NCBI RefSeq assembly: GCF_001428105.1
Contig: NZ_LMSJ01000010.1
Coordinates: forward strand, 49,629 to 113,628
DNA length: 64,000 bases
Direction: 5' to 3'
Source: Paenibacillus sp. Soil766
Lineage (GTDB): Bacteria; Bacillota; Bacilli; Paenibacillales; NBRC-103111
Translations under genes and position numbers: made by a program
Shown: positions 32,639 through 42,196 of the stretch, one piece after another
Numbering within the stretch: position 1 is the first letter of the stretch
How the letters are laid out: each line of letters starts with the position of its first letter
The notes under the pieces: model-generated
The model's database searches: none
What the model was told of the DNA's origin: nothing
The model's input: only the letters and a program-made list of their open reading frames with translations

Positions 32639-32672
32639 AAAAAGCTATCCTCCGGTTGGGGATAGCTTTTTT
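32639..32672 (+). terminator. terminator of the chemoreceptor gene
   Basis: AAAAAGCTATCC-TCCGGTTG-GGGATAGCTTTTTT, a strong stem with T6. Confidence 0.9.
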
Positions 32673-32768
32673 GTGCATGCTCACTTTTCTTATATTATGA
32701 ATTCTTTAAAAAAGTGAATTAATCCGTTTAGAGAACTAACAACAATAACAGGAGATTCCTCTCGTGTC

Positions 32769-33152
32769 TTAATTTTTATCCGGATTTACTATCAACTTCC
32801 CTAATGGATCAGTCCAGTGCTTGTAACCACTATTTGACCCTTCGTCATGAACAGCTACTTTCGTCCCGCTTACCGATCCTTGAAATGCCTTTAAGACCTT
32901 AAACTGCCCATTTCCAATCGCACTAATATGGCCAGTAGTTAACATTTCCTCTATTTCATTCGGTAACCATTCACCTTTGTGTGTATTAGGCTTCAGATTA
33001 GGTTTTAAGATAGAATTAGGTAATACTGCAATCCTCCGCATTTTATCGCCTGTTTTATCGAACCAACCATAAGCCTGATCGCCTATACTAACAAGGACTC
33101 CTGTATTGACCAACGTAATATCACCTTTATGGAACACCTGAATATCATTCAT
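32769..33152 (-). CDS. hypothetical protein, small beta-rich
   Basis: 127 residues from MNDIQVFHKGDI (GGGGGA upstream of ATG 33152). The composition suggests a beta fold: ITLVNTGVLVSIGDQAYGWFDK, GDKMRRIAVLPNSIL, GQFKVLKAFQGSVSGTKVAVHDEG. No family recognised and no signal peptide. It follows the ribbon-helix-helix-like gene by 33 bp on the same strand, so the two probably form an operon. Confidence 0.65.
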   Translation of the reverse strand: MNDIQVFHKGDITLVNTGVLVSIGDQAYGWFDKTGDKMRRIAVLPNSILKPNLKPNTHKGEWLPNEIEEMLTTGHISAIGNGQFKVLKAFQGSVSGTKVAVHDEGSNSGYKHWTDPLGKLIVNPDKN

Positions 33153-33185
33153 ATACAATTCCCCCATATCTTTGTGAACTCGTTA

Positions 33186-33863
33186 TTATGACCATAACTC
33201 AGAAACTTCACTTGCCTTTAGCAGCGCATCTAGACTCGAATACCGCGCTTTCCGAACCTCCATCACATCACTACTACCAAGACCTACTTTTTGCTCTAAT
33301 TCAATAGCTGGTCCCTTGAAGTAAATAATGTATTTGTTCGTATTTTGAAAATGTTTAATCTCCTGCACCTCTGCGTAGTGTGTAATTCCACTGTACGGTG
33401 CTCCACGATAGCAAGCAATATACTTAATGGTTGGAATACGCCACTCTGCGATACGAACTGAATACCATTGTTGCTTTTTAAGGAACACTTGTTCAAACCC
33501 TTCATTTCTAGCCGGAAATATAGCTAGATCTCTCGTCCCTTTAGCCTCCTCCCCTAATCTTTGTTCTTCTAACTCATCTTCACCATTTTTATCTTTAGAA
33601 TCGAGTAATTCCTCAATGTTAATAAAATGATCCTGCAGCAGTACTTCCGCAGCCGCTTTAACATATTCCTCCACAGCTGTCTCAATCAATTGATTACGCG
33701 AAGTTACCAGTTTGCCGCCTGTTAGACCTTTGAACTGTTCAACGACAACATCAGTCATTTGAAGTACTCTCTCATCAATCATGAGAGAAATTTGCCTCTT
33801 GGCTCCTTCCTCTTTGCTAACATTCAATGCTTTTCTAATGGTTTCTTGAAGTGATTTGGACAT
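33186..33863 (-). CDS. RHH-like plus PUA/EVE-like domain protein, function unknown
   Basis: 225 residues. The N-terminal part (about 20-75) has a ribbon-helix-helix-like pattern: KRQISLMIDERVLQMTDVVVEQF and SRNQLIETAVEEYVKAA. After an acidic linker (SKDKNGEDELEEQRLGEEAK) the C-terminal part (about 125-215) reads WYSVRIAEWRIPTIKYIACYRGAPYSGITHYAEV (shown here in parts) and ends in a helix. The 'W..IRI..xxIKYIA.Y...P.S.ITHYAEV' pattern recalls ASCH/EVE/PUA-like modules that bind RNA or modified DNA; this is recognition by memory and unproven. Confidence 0.65.
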   Translation of the reverse strand: MSKSLQETIRKALNVSKEEGAKRQISLMIDERVLQMTDVVVEQFKGLTGGKLVTSRNQLIETAVEEYVKAAAEVLLQDHFINIEELLDSKDKNGEDELEEQRLGEEAKGTRDLAIFPARNEGFEQVFLKKQQWYSVRIAEWRIPTIKYIACYRGAPYSGITHYAEVQEIKHFQNTNKYIIYFKGPAIELEQKVGLGSSDVMEVRKARYSSLDALLKASEVSELWS

Positions 33864-33984
33864 TCGACCCTTCCTCCAATCATTATCTTAATATAAGATT
33901 ATCATATGTAATACAATATGTAAATACATACTACACGACATATGGTTTAACATTTTAACTTTAATACATTCTAACTAGGCCTCG

Positions 33985-34050
33985 AAAAGCGAAAATACCG
34001 TCAATAGCGTCAATGGGACGCAACTGACGGTACTGACGGTACTGACACAG
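33985..34050. repeat. short direct repeats with ACTGACGGT units
   Basis: CGTCAATAGCGTCAAT is followed by three overlapping ACTGACGGT/ACTGACA units (34021-34045). The arms CCGTCA and TGACGG are complementary, so a hairpin is possible. It lies 90 bp behind the SLH giant's stop on the minus strand, but has no T-run to make a terminator. Confidence 0.6.
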
Positions 34051-34134
34051 AGACAATATCCTTGGAGTGACTGAGGCTTTATCCCCTGTTACGCACTACC
34101 TGTTGTGGTTTTGCCTCTTTTTGCTTATTCCTCC

Positions 34135-37100
34135 CTATTCCAACTTATTTAATAATCTCCTGATCACGACAACGGCTTGCGCACGAGTCGTTATCCCTGC
34201 TGGTTCAAATGCTGCGTCACTCATACCTCGGATAAGTCCTTCCTTCAACGCGAGCTCTACATCGGCTCTTGCCCAGTTCTGAATTTTATCGCTATCAGCA
34301 AAGTCATCTATTGAAATTGTATCTATAGACGAACTTCTGTCGAGACCCGTAAATACGAAAGCTCTACTGATCATAACGGCCATTTGTTCACGAGTAATCG
34401 TCTCATCTGGGGCAAAAATTCCCGCTTCCAAACCGTTAACAAGACCTTTGGATGCAGCCGCCAGTACGGCCTCGCGGTACCATGCATCTTTATTTACATC
34501 CGTAAATTGTTCGTCTTGACTGTTCCCGTTTACCCCAATACCCAAAGCTCTAACAAGCATGGCGGTGAATTCAGCTCTTGTGACGAAGCCTTCCGGTCTA
34601 AACGCTGTCGGTGATACCCCGTTCACCAACAAACGCCTTGCCATCCAATCGATATCCTGCTGAGCCCAATGTCCCGTAGTGTCCCCAAATTGATTGGTAA
34701 AGCTCATCACAGCGTACGGACCCGGAGCGTTGATATCGAACAGCAAGCCCTTGCCATCCGCATTCTTTTTGCTTGGGACATAGATCCAAGATTTGGAGTC
34801 TGCATCATAGCGATATACCTCTGCAGATTTTTCGTATAGTTCAGGATACTCCCCTTGCAGCATGTTTTTCTCGGACAGGGAAATCGGTGTAACTTGATCT
34901 CCTTTAACCGCTTCTACATGCAAGAACACCGCACTCGTCAGCATCTTCACCGCATCACTTTGTGCGCGTGCCGCTTCTGTCGCGGCTTTTTCCAACTGCT
35001 CTTCAGCTTTGACAATAACCAAACGAATCTTCGAACCTTCAGCCAAGCCACTGGTTTGAACGGATCCCGCATTCAGTTTCACATGCATAAGCTTTGTCTT
35101 CACGATTAACTCAGCTTGTGCTGCATTCAGCTCACGCATGCTTTCCACTGGCAATTGAAGGATAAGCTCATCCAGAGACTCTTGCACCTCGACATACAGC
35201 TGCTTCGATTTCTTGCCATCTTTTAAGGCTTCGGCAACAGCATCCTGGCGGATATCCACAACTAGGGCGGTTCCACCGTTTGAGGCTGTCTTTTTCTCCA
35301 TACGGGCCGTCTCACCTAAGTTTAGAGGGTCCTTCGTTGCCGGAACTGAACCTCCGGAACTGCCAGTACTGTCACTACTGTAGCTAACGTTTAACCTATA
35401 CGTCTTCACAAGCTTCCCACCATCAAGCGAAACCGTAATAGGAATTATATAATTTTCCGGTATCGTTATGGTCCTCGGAATCCCGCTCAATACCGCATCT
35501 GTGCCAAATTTCAATATAGCATTGCTATGCGCTGCAGTTGCAGTCACTGTAAGTTCCTTCGTTCCCTTAGGGAGCAGCAAGCTATAATCAACTTTAGCAG
35601 AATCGAACACAGGCGATAGTGTCCCGCTTCCAACCGTCAGACTGCTGAGATCTGCGTTAACATCAGAAGTCAATGACACGTTCCCCGCTGTCGAATTGTT
35701 CCCTTTACGGTCTTTTACAGCTCCGTCTAACAAGGCGAGGGTGGACTGCTCGATAATAGGTTCACTCATTGTCAAGAGCAACTCAGGCGTTTCTGTTTCA
35801 TCTCGCTTCATTACAGCAACAGCAGAACTTACGATATCCGCCACCATGCCATTCACTTGGAACTTGGCAGGATCAGCAGTCATTTGGATGGGCTCATTGA
35901 ACGTCAGTCGAATGATCCGGCCGCCGCTCTCCACTTTGGCTCTTTCCACAATAGGCCCGGTAGTATCAAGTTTCACCACTGTGAAACTACGCGGATCTGT
36001 ATCACCCTGTAGAATCCCCGTATTCGCATAGCTGGTGTAGTAGCTTTTGCTTAGTTTCACCTTGTAAGTTCCACCTTCTACAAACCGGTTCTTCGGAGTG
36101 AAACGGACCGTTCGGGACAGCATAACACCGGCTTCACTTGCACTTTCTTCGATCTGTATGAACTGAGCAGCCCCCTCCACTTCAGCATCGCTCACATCAG
36201 TGATCTTCACGGCAGTTCCCGTAAGATCTGTTACTTTGAGGTATTTGGAGAATGTAAGATCAACATAGCTGCCCCCATTGTAAGTCACACCGGTTACCGT
36301 TGTGACTTTAGGTGAGACTCGTGAAACCAGTCCGGCATTTACCTCCGTATGCGGAGGTGGCACATCTAATTCAGCACTTGTAAGGGGCTCGTATGGGTCT
36401 CGGTCTCCATCTCCATCTTCGTCTTCGTTTTTACTCCAGCGAACTCTCCATTTCCCAGGCGGCACATCCCACCCGTACTTACCGGCTTCATCGGTTAATT
36501 GCGGATTAATCTGATCATATTCCTCAGCTTTCCAAACCTTCCATTCACCGGAGTTCGTATCCAGATATTGAACGGTTGCCGTTACACCCGCAAGTGGGTT
36601 GCTCTTTACAGCTTCATAGACATATCCGCTCGGGTCATAAATCCACTGAGGATTGGCTATTAGGCGGCCCTTCCTCTTTTTCTTATCCGGATTATCGTCG
36701 CATTGATTGTATCCCGAACCTACGGCATCGATCTGTTCATCAACATAATTATCAATCTTGTCTCCCGCAACACTCGTAGCTGCACCGGCAACCACTGCGC
36801 CAGGGCCTGTTAATGCCATAGCTCCGGTCCATGCACCTAGCGCGGTTTTCGCAACTTCACCAATGACCACTGCTGCTAAAGCCTTACCGGCCAGCTTTGC
36901 GGTCGTTGGCATTTCTTCGATACAGTCCATCCCGCTCGACTCAACGTTGTACATGATTTTGTTAATCTTCTCGGCATAGCCTTTATACCCCTCGTACTGC
37001 TCCTTGATGCCAGAGACATGTTCTTTCACGCCATCCACATCGCCTTTTATTTCCATAAAATACTCCGCGGTATGACCCCAGTCCCCCGATTTGGTAGCCG

Positions 37101-40100
37101 CCATTGCGCTGCTTCCAGCCAAAGGCTGCAACTCATTACCTACCAGATCTCCTGGCATATATCCACTCATAGCAATCGTGAACGATGTATCCGTTTCGGT
37201 GACCTCGACGTTCTTCTGTATAGCTGGCACCCCGGAGCGTACAGCCAGCGCTTTTTCCTCCTCGGAGGGCTTGTAGGTCGAGTTAGGATCTAAAGTAAGC
37301 TTAATGCTCATCTTCTTATTGTTAAGCTGCGGAAAGCTAAGTTCTACCGTCCCCGCGTAGACACCATTGATTTTCTCAAAAGGAGTCGTAGATACGACCT
37401 CGAAATCCCTCATTTTCGGAGGAAACGCCGTTCGAATCTGCTCCATGTTCGGCAGTGCACCATCGTAGGTGCGTTGTGTTTTTTTGACGTCATAGTCAAC
37501 ATAAATACCACCCAACGCGTCATGCGTAGTAGGCACAATCGCTCGGAATAAGCTGCCCTCTCTTAAGGCGAATATCGGCTCCCCTTCCTGACCGTCCATA
37601 TAAATGCGAACATTCTCCACCAGATCTGGGTTAGTAAACTCGAAATCGAATTGGAACGGATGGCCTGGAACTACGGTATATGAAAAATTCGGAGCTTCCT
37701 TGCCCGCTTCAACAGTCACCCATTTCCGGTCTGGCATTTGAGCGAAAGCCATTTTAAGCAACTGCGGCCCTCCATTGTCCATCTGGACATATTCCTTTTC
37801 CGATTGTAGGTCCACATTGTTCACGGTTGTTGTTGCCCACAATGCGTGCATACTTGGATTGCCCAAATCCGCAAGCGTCGCCATAGTCTTCCAGATACCT
37901 GCGGCATTCGTAACGGCTCCGCCTACTTTGACATCAGTATCATAGATGCTGATGGTACTTCCGGCAGGCGCATAGCCGCTAAGCACCGTTTGCATATTGG
38001 CATCCGAAACACGTTTCGGAGCATCCAACGTCACTTTTGGTGTATCCATTTGCACAGCGCCGATGATTTCGTCGACCGATTCGGTACCAAGCATCGTTTT
38101 CATCCTCGCGGAGACAGAAACGCTGCTTTTATCAAAAGAAGGAGATACCGCTAGCTTGTAAGTAACCATCCCGTTATCATTTTTAGCCAAATCACCTAAC
38201 TGAACACTTATCGTACGTTCATCCACAGTAATAGGATTACCGTTTCCTCCGGTCACCGCCTTATTTCCATTGGAATCAGATACCAATGTCATTCCCTCAG
38301 GAATTTCCAGCTCCAACGCGGCTTTAATGGCCTTCTGCTCATTATTGTTGCGATAGGCTGCTCTTAGCGTGATGGTACTGCCTGGAATCGCACGTGAAGG
38401 TTGAGCCGAGAAATGATTACCCGCTTTGTTAAGGAAGTAACTGGATGTACTAAACGAGATCGAGTCCAAGTTCAAGATTTGATTCTCTGCAACTACAAAA
38501 TCTCTTGTTGCATACTCGTACCGATATTTATATCCCTGTTCTCGTATACTTTTGTAAATTTCCATGCGGTAACTGCCGGCCTTCGGAACATTCACATTAA
38601 AGGGCGTTGTGCGGAAATTATCATCCCAGACGTTAGCTACCGTCACCTTATTCCCGTTTGCCTTCAGTTCATAAAGTGTAGCGCTATAATAAATATTACG
38701 GTCGAGCTGCACTTTCCCCTGAACACGAGCGCCTTTTTCTTCTAACCGAATTTCGGCCGTGGCATTCGAGTTTTCATCCATGATGACATTTTTACAAACG
38801 CTCACGAAAGCGTATATCACACCGGATACACACACATTCACCGGAGTGCCTGGCGTTCCGCCTAGCGTAACTGCATTGGAATAATACGTATGAATCCATC
38901 CATAATTGGTTTTAATCGTGGACGAAAGATTTTCGTTTTGCATATCGAGCGGACCTTGCCACTCGGTGTCCAGCGCCTTTTTGAACACTTTGAGGTTAAT
39001 AACCCCTTTCTCCGGCTGTTTCACCGGAATGTCCATCTTTGTCGTAAGCTCGGCAGGAACTTGCGCCGTGATCAGACCGGAGCTGTACCCGTACGAATAC
39101 TCTGCTGCTTCCAGCACCACTTCCCCAGCAAAAAGCTCAAACTGCACTCTACCGTCTAAGCTGGTGCGCGCTTTGGCCACGACAGGTTTTCCCTTGTAGA
39201 TTTGGGTAGCCGTTACATACGCATTGAATACCGGCTTATTATCCGGGCTCTTCACGGTTAGATCCAAGCTTCCTCTATCGAGAGAAACAACATTGACAGT
39301 TAATACATTGTCTCCGCCATCGAGTTTCATACTTAGATTAGAGCCGGCAGGAAGTTCATAGTACAAATCGCTCAGGTCCAGTTCGGCCGTAATCGTCTGC
39401 CCCTGAAGTAAACCTTCACGCCAATCTGTCATACCGTCTTCCCTTGTGGCCCTTGTATCCAGGAGCTCATGTTTCTCATCCCACAGTGTAACCGGAACAT
39501 AAGGCACCGGCTTCCCTTCGAAGTTCAACACCTTTACCCTGAACTGTGCCGGCATCGAAACGGGAAGCGTTATCGAAGTTGTTCTACCCGGCTCAACGCG
39601 AACATGGTCTAAACTGCCCATCTCGTACAGATAATCCTGTGTTCGGAGGACAACACGATACTCATCGCTTGGCCAGACTCCGCTTAGCGTTTCAATTCCA
39701 GTGTCACCTATCGTAAAGGTTTCCTGTCCGGTTTCAGGGTTGTCAATACTTAGAATCGCGCCGGCCAGATCCGCCTGCGAGACTCCGGTAAAGTTAATTT
39801 GGAGCCCTCCGCCTACCGGAATCGGTAGATTATCAGCAGCTTCTTCTTCCACGTTCCCCGCTCTGGTCAGCGTCAATCTCATAGCCGTTAGTTCTGTCGC
39901 TTCCGATGAAAGAGTGAAAAAGCCCGAATAATAACCACCAAGCCCTAGTGATTCGCTTAAAGGTATCGTTATGGTTTTCGACTTCTGGACATTTCCTTCC
40001 CATTCCTTAAAGGATACATCCACTTTAGCTTCGCTTCCGGGAGTCCCTCCTGCATAAATGGTGATCTTGCTTCCTTTCACTAAGGCACCTTGGCCATTGC

Positions 40101-41793
40101 CCCGTTCCCCCAACCACGTAAAAAACTTGCCAGGATTTCCGTCTCCGGCCCAATTATAAGTAGGGCCGTTCATGCTCATGTGATAACGACTGTCAATAGC
40201 CTCCACTTGGAATAAGTAATCGTCGCCATCCTCACGCACCTGATTGGTCAACGTTATCGTTCTGGCTTGAGATGCCGGTACATAGGCAATAGGCTTGCTG
40301 TTCTTATAAATCGCGTATCCCGTCACGCCATCCGGATCAGAAGCTTGCGGCCAGCTAAGGGTAATATGATCCGCACCTTCGTTGGTTGCCACCAAGGTAC
40401 TTCCAGACGGCCATACCGGAACTGTTCCGTTAGCTGCAATGAAATAATCGTAAAGCTTAATTTCCACCGTACCGATTTTCTCTAAATAGGTGGAGAAAAA
40501 AGATACCGTTTTTCCCGTATCCCCTACCGTAGGTCTCTTACTAGCCGTTGATAGCGGGAAGGTAGAGCCTGGGACTTCCATTTTCGTAGACGCATAACCT
40601 TTATTGTCCGCCACATAGATATCCGAATCGTCTTGGCTTTCATTCGTTTTTACCTCGTAAGCGACATATCCACCATTTCGGCTAATGGAAGGAAACTGGC
40701 TGTCTCCCGGGTGTTGAGACCCATCGGCACGATTGGAAACCCTACTGAAACTTTCCTCGATATGATCATACACATAGATATCTGCTTTGTTGTTGTTATC
40801 CCCTGGGGCCAAATTACTGCTGAGCGTGGCAAAAGCCACATAACGGCCATCTCCACTAATCGAAGGCGAGTTTCCTTCCGAGATACGCTGCAGTGTTTTT
40901 CCTGCCTCGGCATTTCGATCGTATATATACACACTGTTCGTCCCGACATGATCCTCAAGATCCGTCAGCTTCGCCTTCGAGACAAAAGCGATTTGCTTGC
41001 CATCCACGCTGATGGAAGGACCCCAGCTGTCATTGTTGTAAGTATCTTCTTTAGGAATACTGATACGTTCCAACTTCGAACCTAATCCTGAGTGGTTATA
41101 GAGATACACGTCACGGTTATCGTTCGTATCTCCTGGCACCAAGCCCTTGGCCTCCGTATCAAATGCGATATATTGGCCATCGGCACTGATGGATACATAG
41201 TCCCTATCTTCTAATCTGTTCTCATTCGCAGAGATGGTACCATTAACCAACTCCAACGTATCCGCAACGCGGTCGTACCGGTAAACTTTAACCTTTGCGC
41301 TTGAAATGTCTTCTGCATACGTATAAGCAAAATATCGAGCATCGGAAGACATCGCAAAATGAATGACCGTTCCGGTTATATCCGGCGTACGAATGATCTG
41401 AATTATACCCGTACTGCGGTCCTGTAAAGCTACTACCTTCCGCCTGCTCGCCTGCTCGTCATCCAACGGGTAGGTCATCATTGCCAAGTACTTTTCATCC
41501 GCGCTGAGCATCGTAATCGGTGTGTCATAGGTGGCGTAGATCATGGAAAAGAACCCATGGTTCAGCTTATTAAGCAAATTCCAGGAAAGTGGTGTTCCTG
41601 TGAATTCGGGTATTGACGTAACTGCTGCGTTCTTTCCGCCAGGGCCGTACACGGCCTCAGTTATGGATGGTGATGGACTGCTGCCTGAATCCGTCGCACC
41701 GACCGCAACAGGCACCACACTGGTTGCCAGCAATGTCACAACCAAAATAACAGAAAGCTTTTCCCTCAAAGATTTAAAAAAACCTAGTCTCAT
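34135..41793 (-). CDS. giant S-layer-anchored surface protein, 2552 aa
   Basis: Start at ATG 41793 with GGAGGG upstream. Signal peptide ends near VPVAVGA. Order of parts, by gene position: TolB/PD40-type propeller repeats (about 41500-40450; SSDARYFAYTYA, SADGQYIAFDTEA, SVDGKQIAFVSKA, SGDGRYVAFATL); an FN3 domain (ITLSWPQASDPDGVTGYAIYK, about 40400-40170); many CNA-B/carboxypeptidase-regulatory-like and Ig-like beta modules (about 39900-37300); a short Ala/Gly-rich hydrophobic patch (KALAAVVIGEVAKTALGAW, about 36900-36750); Ig-like 'SbsA'-type modules (36300-35700); a cadherin-like domain (35670-35390); and three SLH domains at the end (FGDTTGHWAQQDIDWM, DAWYREAVLAAASKGL, IQNWARADVELALKEGL). 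It is anchored to the cell wall polymer by SLH. Binding target unknown. Confidence 0.92.
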   Translation of the reverse strand: MRLGFFKSLREKLSVILVVTLLATSVVPVAVGATDSGSSPSPSITEAVYGPGGKNAAVTSIPEFTGTPLSWNLLNKLNHGFFSMIYATYDTPITMLSADEKYLAMMTYPLDDEQASRRKVVALQDRSTGIIQIIRTPDITGTVIHFAMSSDARYFAYTYAEDISSAKVKVYRYDRVADTLELVNGTISANENRLEDRDYVSISADGQYIAFDTEAKGLVPGDTNDNRDVYLYNHSGLGSKLERISIPKEDTYNNDSWGPSISVDGKQIAFVSKAKLTDLEDHVGTNSVYIYDRNAEAGKTLQRISEGNSPSISGDGRYVAFATLSSNLAPGDNNNKADIYVYDHIEESFSRVSNRADGSQHPGDSQFPSISRNGGYVAYEVKTNESQDDSDIYVADNKGYASTKMEVPGSTFPLSTASKRPTVGDTGKTVSFFSTYLEKIGTVEIKLYDYFIAANGTVPVWPSGSTLVATNEGADHITLSWPQASDPDGVTGYAIYKNSKPIAYVPASQARTITLTNQVREDGDDYLFQVEAIDSRYHMSMNGPTYNWAGDGNPGKFFTWLGERGNGQGALVKGSKITIYAGGTPGSEAKVDVSFKEWEGNVQKSKTITIPLSESLGLGGYYSGFFTLSSEATELTAMRLTLTRAGNVEEEAADNLPIPVGGGLQINFTGVSQADLAGAILSIDNPETGQETFTIGDTGIETLSGVWPSDEYRVVLRTQDYLYEMGSLDHVRVEPGRTTSITLPVSMPAQFRVKVLNFEGKPVPYVPVTLWDEKHELLDTRATREDGMTDWREGLLQGQTITAELDLSDLYYELPAGSNLSMKLDGGDNVLTVNVVSLDRGSLDLTVKSPDNKPVFNAYVTATQIYKGKPVVAKARTSLDGRVQFELFAGEVVLEAAEYSYGYSSGLITAQVPAELTTKMDIPVKQPEKGVINLKVFKKALDTEWQGPLDMQNENLSSTIKTNYGWIHTYYSNAVTLGGTPGTPVNVCVSGVIYAFVSVCKNVIMDENSNATAEIRLEEKGARVQGKVQLDRNIYYSATLYELKANGNKVTVANVWDDNFRTTPFNVNVPKAGSYRMEIYKSIREQGYKYRYEYATRDFVVAENQILNLDSISFSTSSYFLNKAGNHFSAQPSRAIPGSTITLRAAYRNNNEQKAIKAALELEIPEGMTLVSDSNGNKAVTGGNGNPITVDERTISVQLGDLAKNDNGMVTYKLAVSPSFDKSSVSVSARMKTMLGTESVDEIIGAVQMDTPKVTLDAPKRVSDANMQTVLSGYAPAGSTISIYDTDVKVGGAVTNAAGIWKTMATLADLGNPSMHALWATTTVNNVDLQSEKEYVQMDNGGPQLLKMAFAQMPDRKWVTVEAGKEAPNFSYTVVPGHPFQFDFEFTNPDLVENVRIYMDGQEGEPIFALREGSLFRAIVPTTHDALGGIYVDYDVKKTQRTYDGALPNMEQIRTAFPPKMRDFEVVSTTPFEKINGVYAGTVELSFPQLNNKKMSIKLTLDPNSTYKPSEEEKALAVRSGVPAIQKNVEVTETDTSFTIAMSGYMPGDLVGNELQPLAGSSAMAATKSGDWGHTAEYFMEIKGDVDGVKEHVSGIKEQYEGYKGYAEKINKIMYNVESSGMDCIEEMPTTAKLAGKALAAVVIGEVAKTALGAWTGAMALTGPGAVVAGAATSVAGDKIDNYVDEQIDAVGSGYNQCDDNPDKKKRKGRLIANPQWIYDPSGYVYEAVKSNPLAGVTATVQYLDTNSGEWKVWKAEEYDQINPQLTDEAGKYGWDVPPGKWRVRWSKNEDEDGDGDRDPYEPLTSAELDVPPPHTEVNAGLVSRVSPKVTTVTGVTYNGGSYVDLTFSKYLKVTDLTGTAVKITDVSDAEVEGAAQFIQIEESASEAGVMLSRTVRFTPKNRFVEGGTYKVKLSKSYYTSYANTGILQGDTDPRSFTVVKLDTTGPIVERAKVESGGRIIRLTFNEPIQMTADPAKFQVNGMVADIVSSAVAVMKRDETETPELLLTMSEPIIEQSTLALLDGAVKDRKGNNSTAGNVSLTSDVNADLSSLTVGSGTLSPVFDSAKVDYSLLLPKGTKELTVTATAAHSNAILKFGTDAVLSGIPRTITIPENYIIPITVSLDGGKLVKTYRLNVSYSSDSTGSSGGSVPATKDPLNLGETARMEKKTASNGGTALVVDIRQDAVAEALKDGKKSKQLYVEVQESLDELILQLPVESMRELNAAQAELIVKTKLMHVKLNAGSVQTSGLAEGSKIRLVIVKAEEQLEKAATEAARAQSDAVKMLTSAVFLHVEAVKGDQVTPISLSEKNMLQGEYPELYEKSAEVYRYDADSKSWIYVPSKKNADGKGLLFDINAPGPYAVMSFTNQFGDTTGHWAQQDIDWMARRLLVNGVSPTAFRPEGFVTRAEFTAMLVRALGIGVNGNSQDEQFTDVNKDAWYREAVLAAASKGLVNGLEAGIFAPDETITREQMAVMISRAFVFTGLDRSSSIDTISIDDFADSDKIQNWARADVELALKEGLIRGMSDAAFEPAGITTRAQAVVVIRRLLNKLE

Positions 41794-42196
41794 ATACAAG
41801 ATTCCCTCCACCAATTGATACACACTGTATCATTATAGCAGATAATTATTTGGAAATCTGTTAGTTGACACACATTTATTTACGACAAACCAGCAATATG
41901 TAAAAAAAACAGCAACCTGTAAAACTAATAGTACTAAAGTGAACCCTCTAGGGGTTCAACTCTCTGTTTGTCCCACCATGAAAACAAAAGACACCCGAAT
42001 GGGTGTCTTTTGAGGTGAGGGGAGTATTGAAATGTCCATTTAACTTGCTCCGAAGCCCACTCACCGATGACTACCTTAGCGGTACATTTCAATGCCGTGC
42101 TCCCTCCGCATACGCTCCGGTCCGCGCGGACTGAACCCGGTATTCCCAATTCATTGGAACCGTGCTTCGTTGCTCTTACAAGTAAAATTATGGGGC
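41794..42196. other. 403-bp gap between two SLH genes
   Basis: AT-rich promoter region of the SLH giant (TATAAT on the minus strand at 41832-41837). Then a terminator (41985-42012), and about 170 bp (42020-42190) of more GC-rich sequence with no function that I can name. In that part GAAATGT (42029) and ACATTTC (42083) form an outer inverted pair. No gene is supported. Confidence 0.55.
41985..42012 (-). terminator. terminator of the YD/SLH gene
   Basis: CAAAAGACACCC-GAAT-GGGTGTCTTTTG, a perfect 12-bp stem, T-rich on the minus strand. It lies 185 bp behind the stop at 42197. Confidence 0.8.

Noticed and set aside
33985..34050. CRISPR-like array from the CGTCA/ACTGACGGT repeats
   Set aside because: Units are only 9-10 bp with no spacers of constant length and no cas genes nearby.
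41934..42149. 71-codon minus-strand frame between the SLH genes
   Set aside because: It spans the terminator at 41985-42012 and has no ribosome binding site or recognisable motif.
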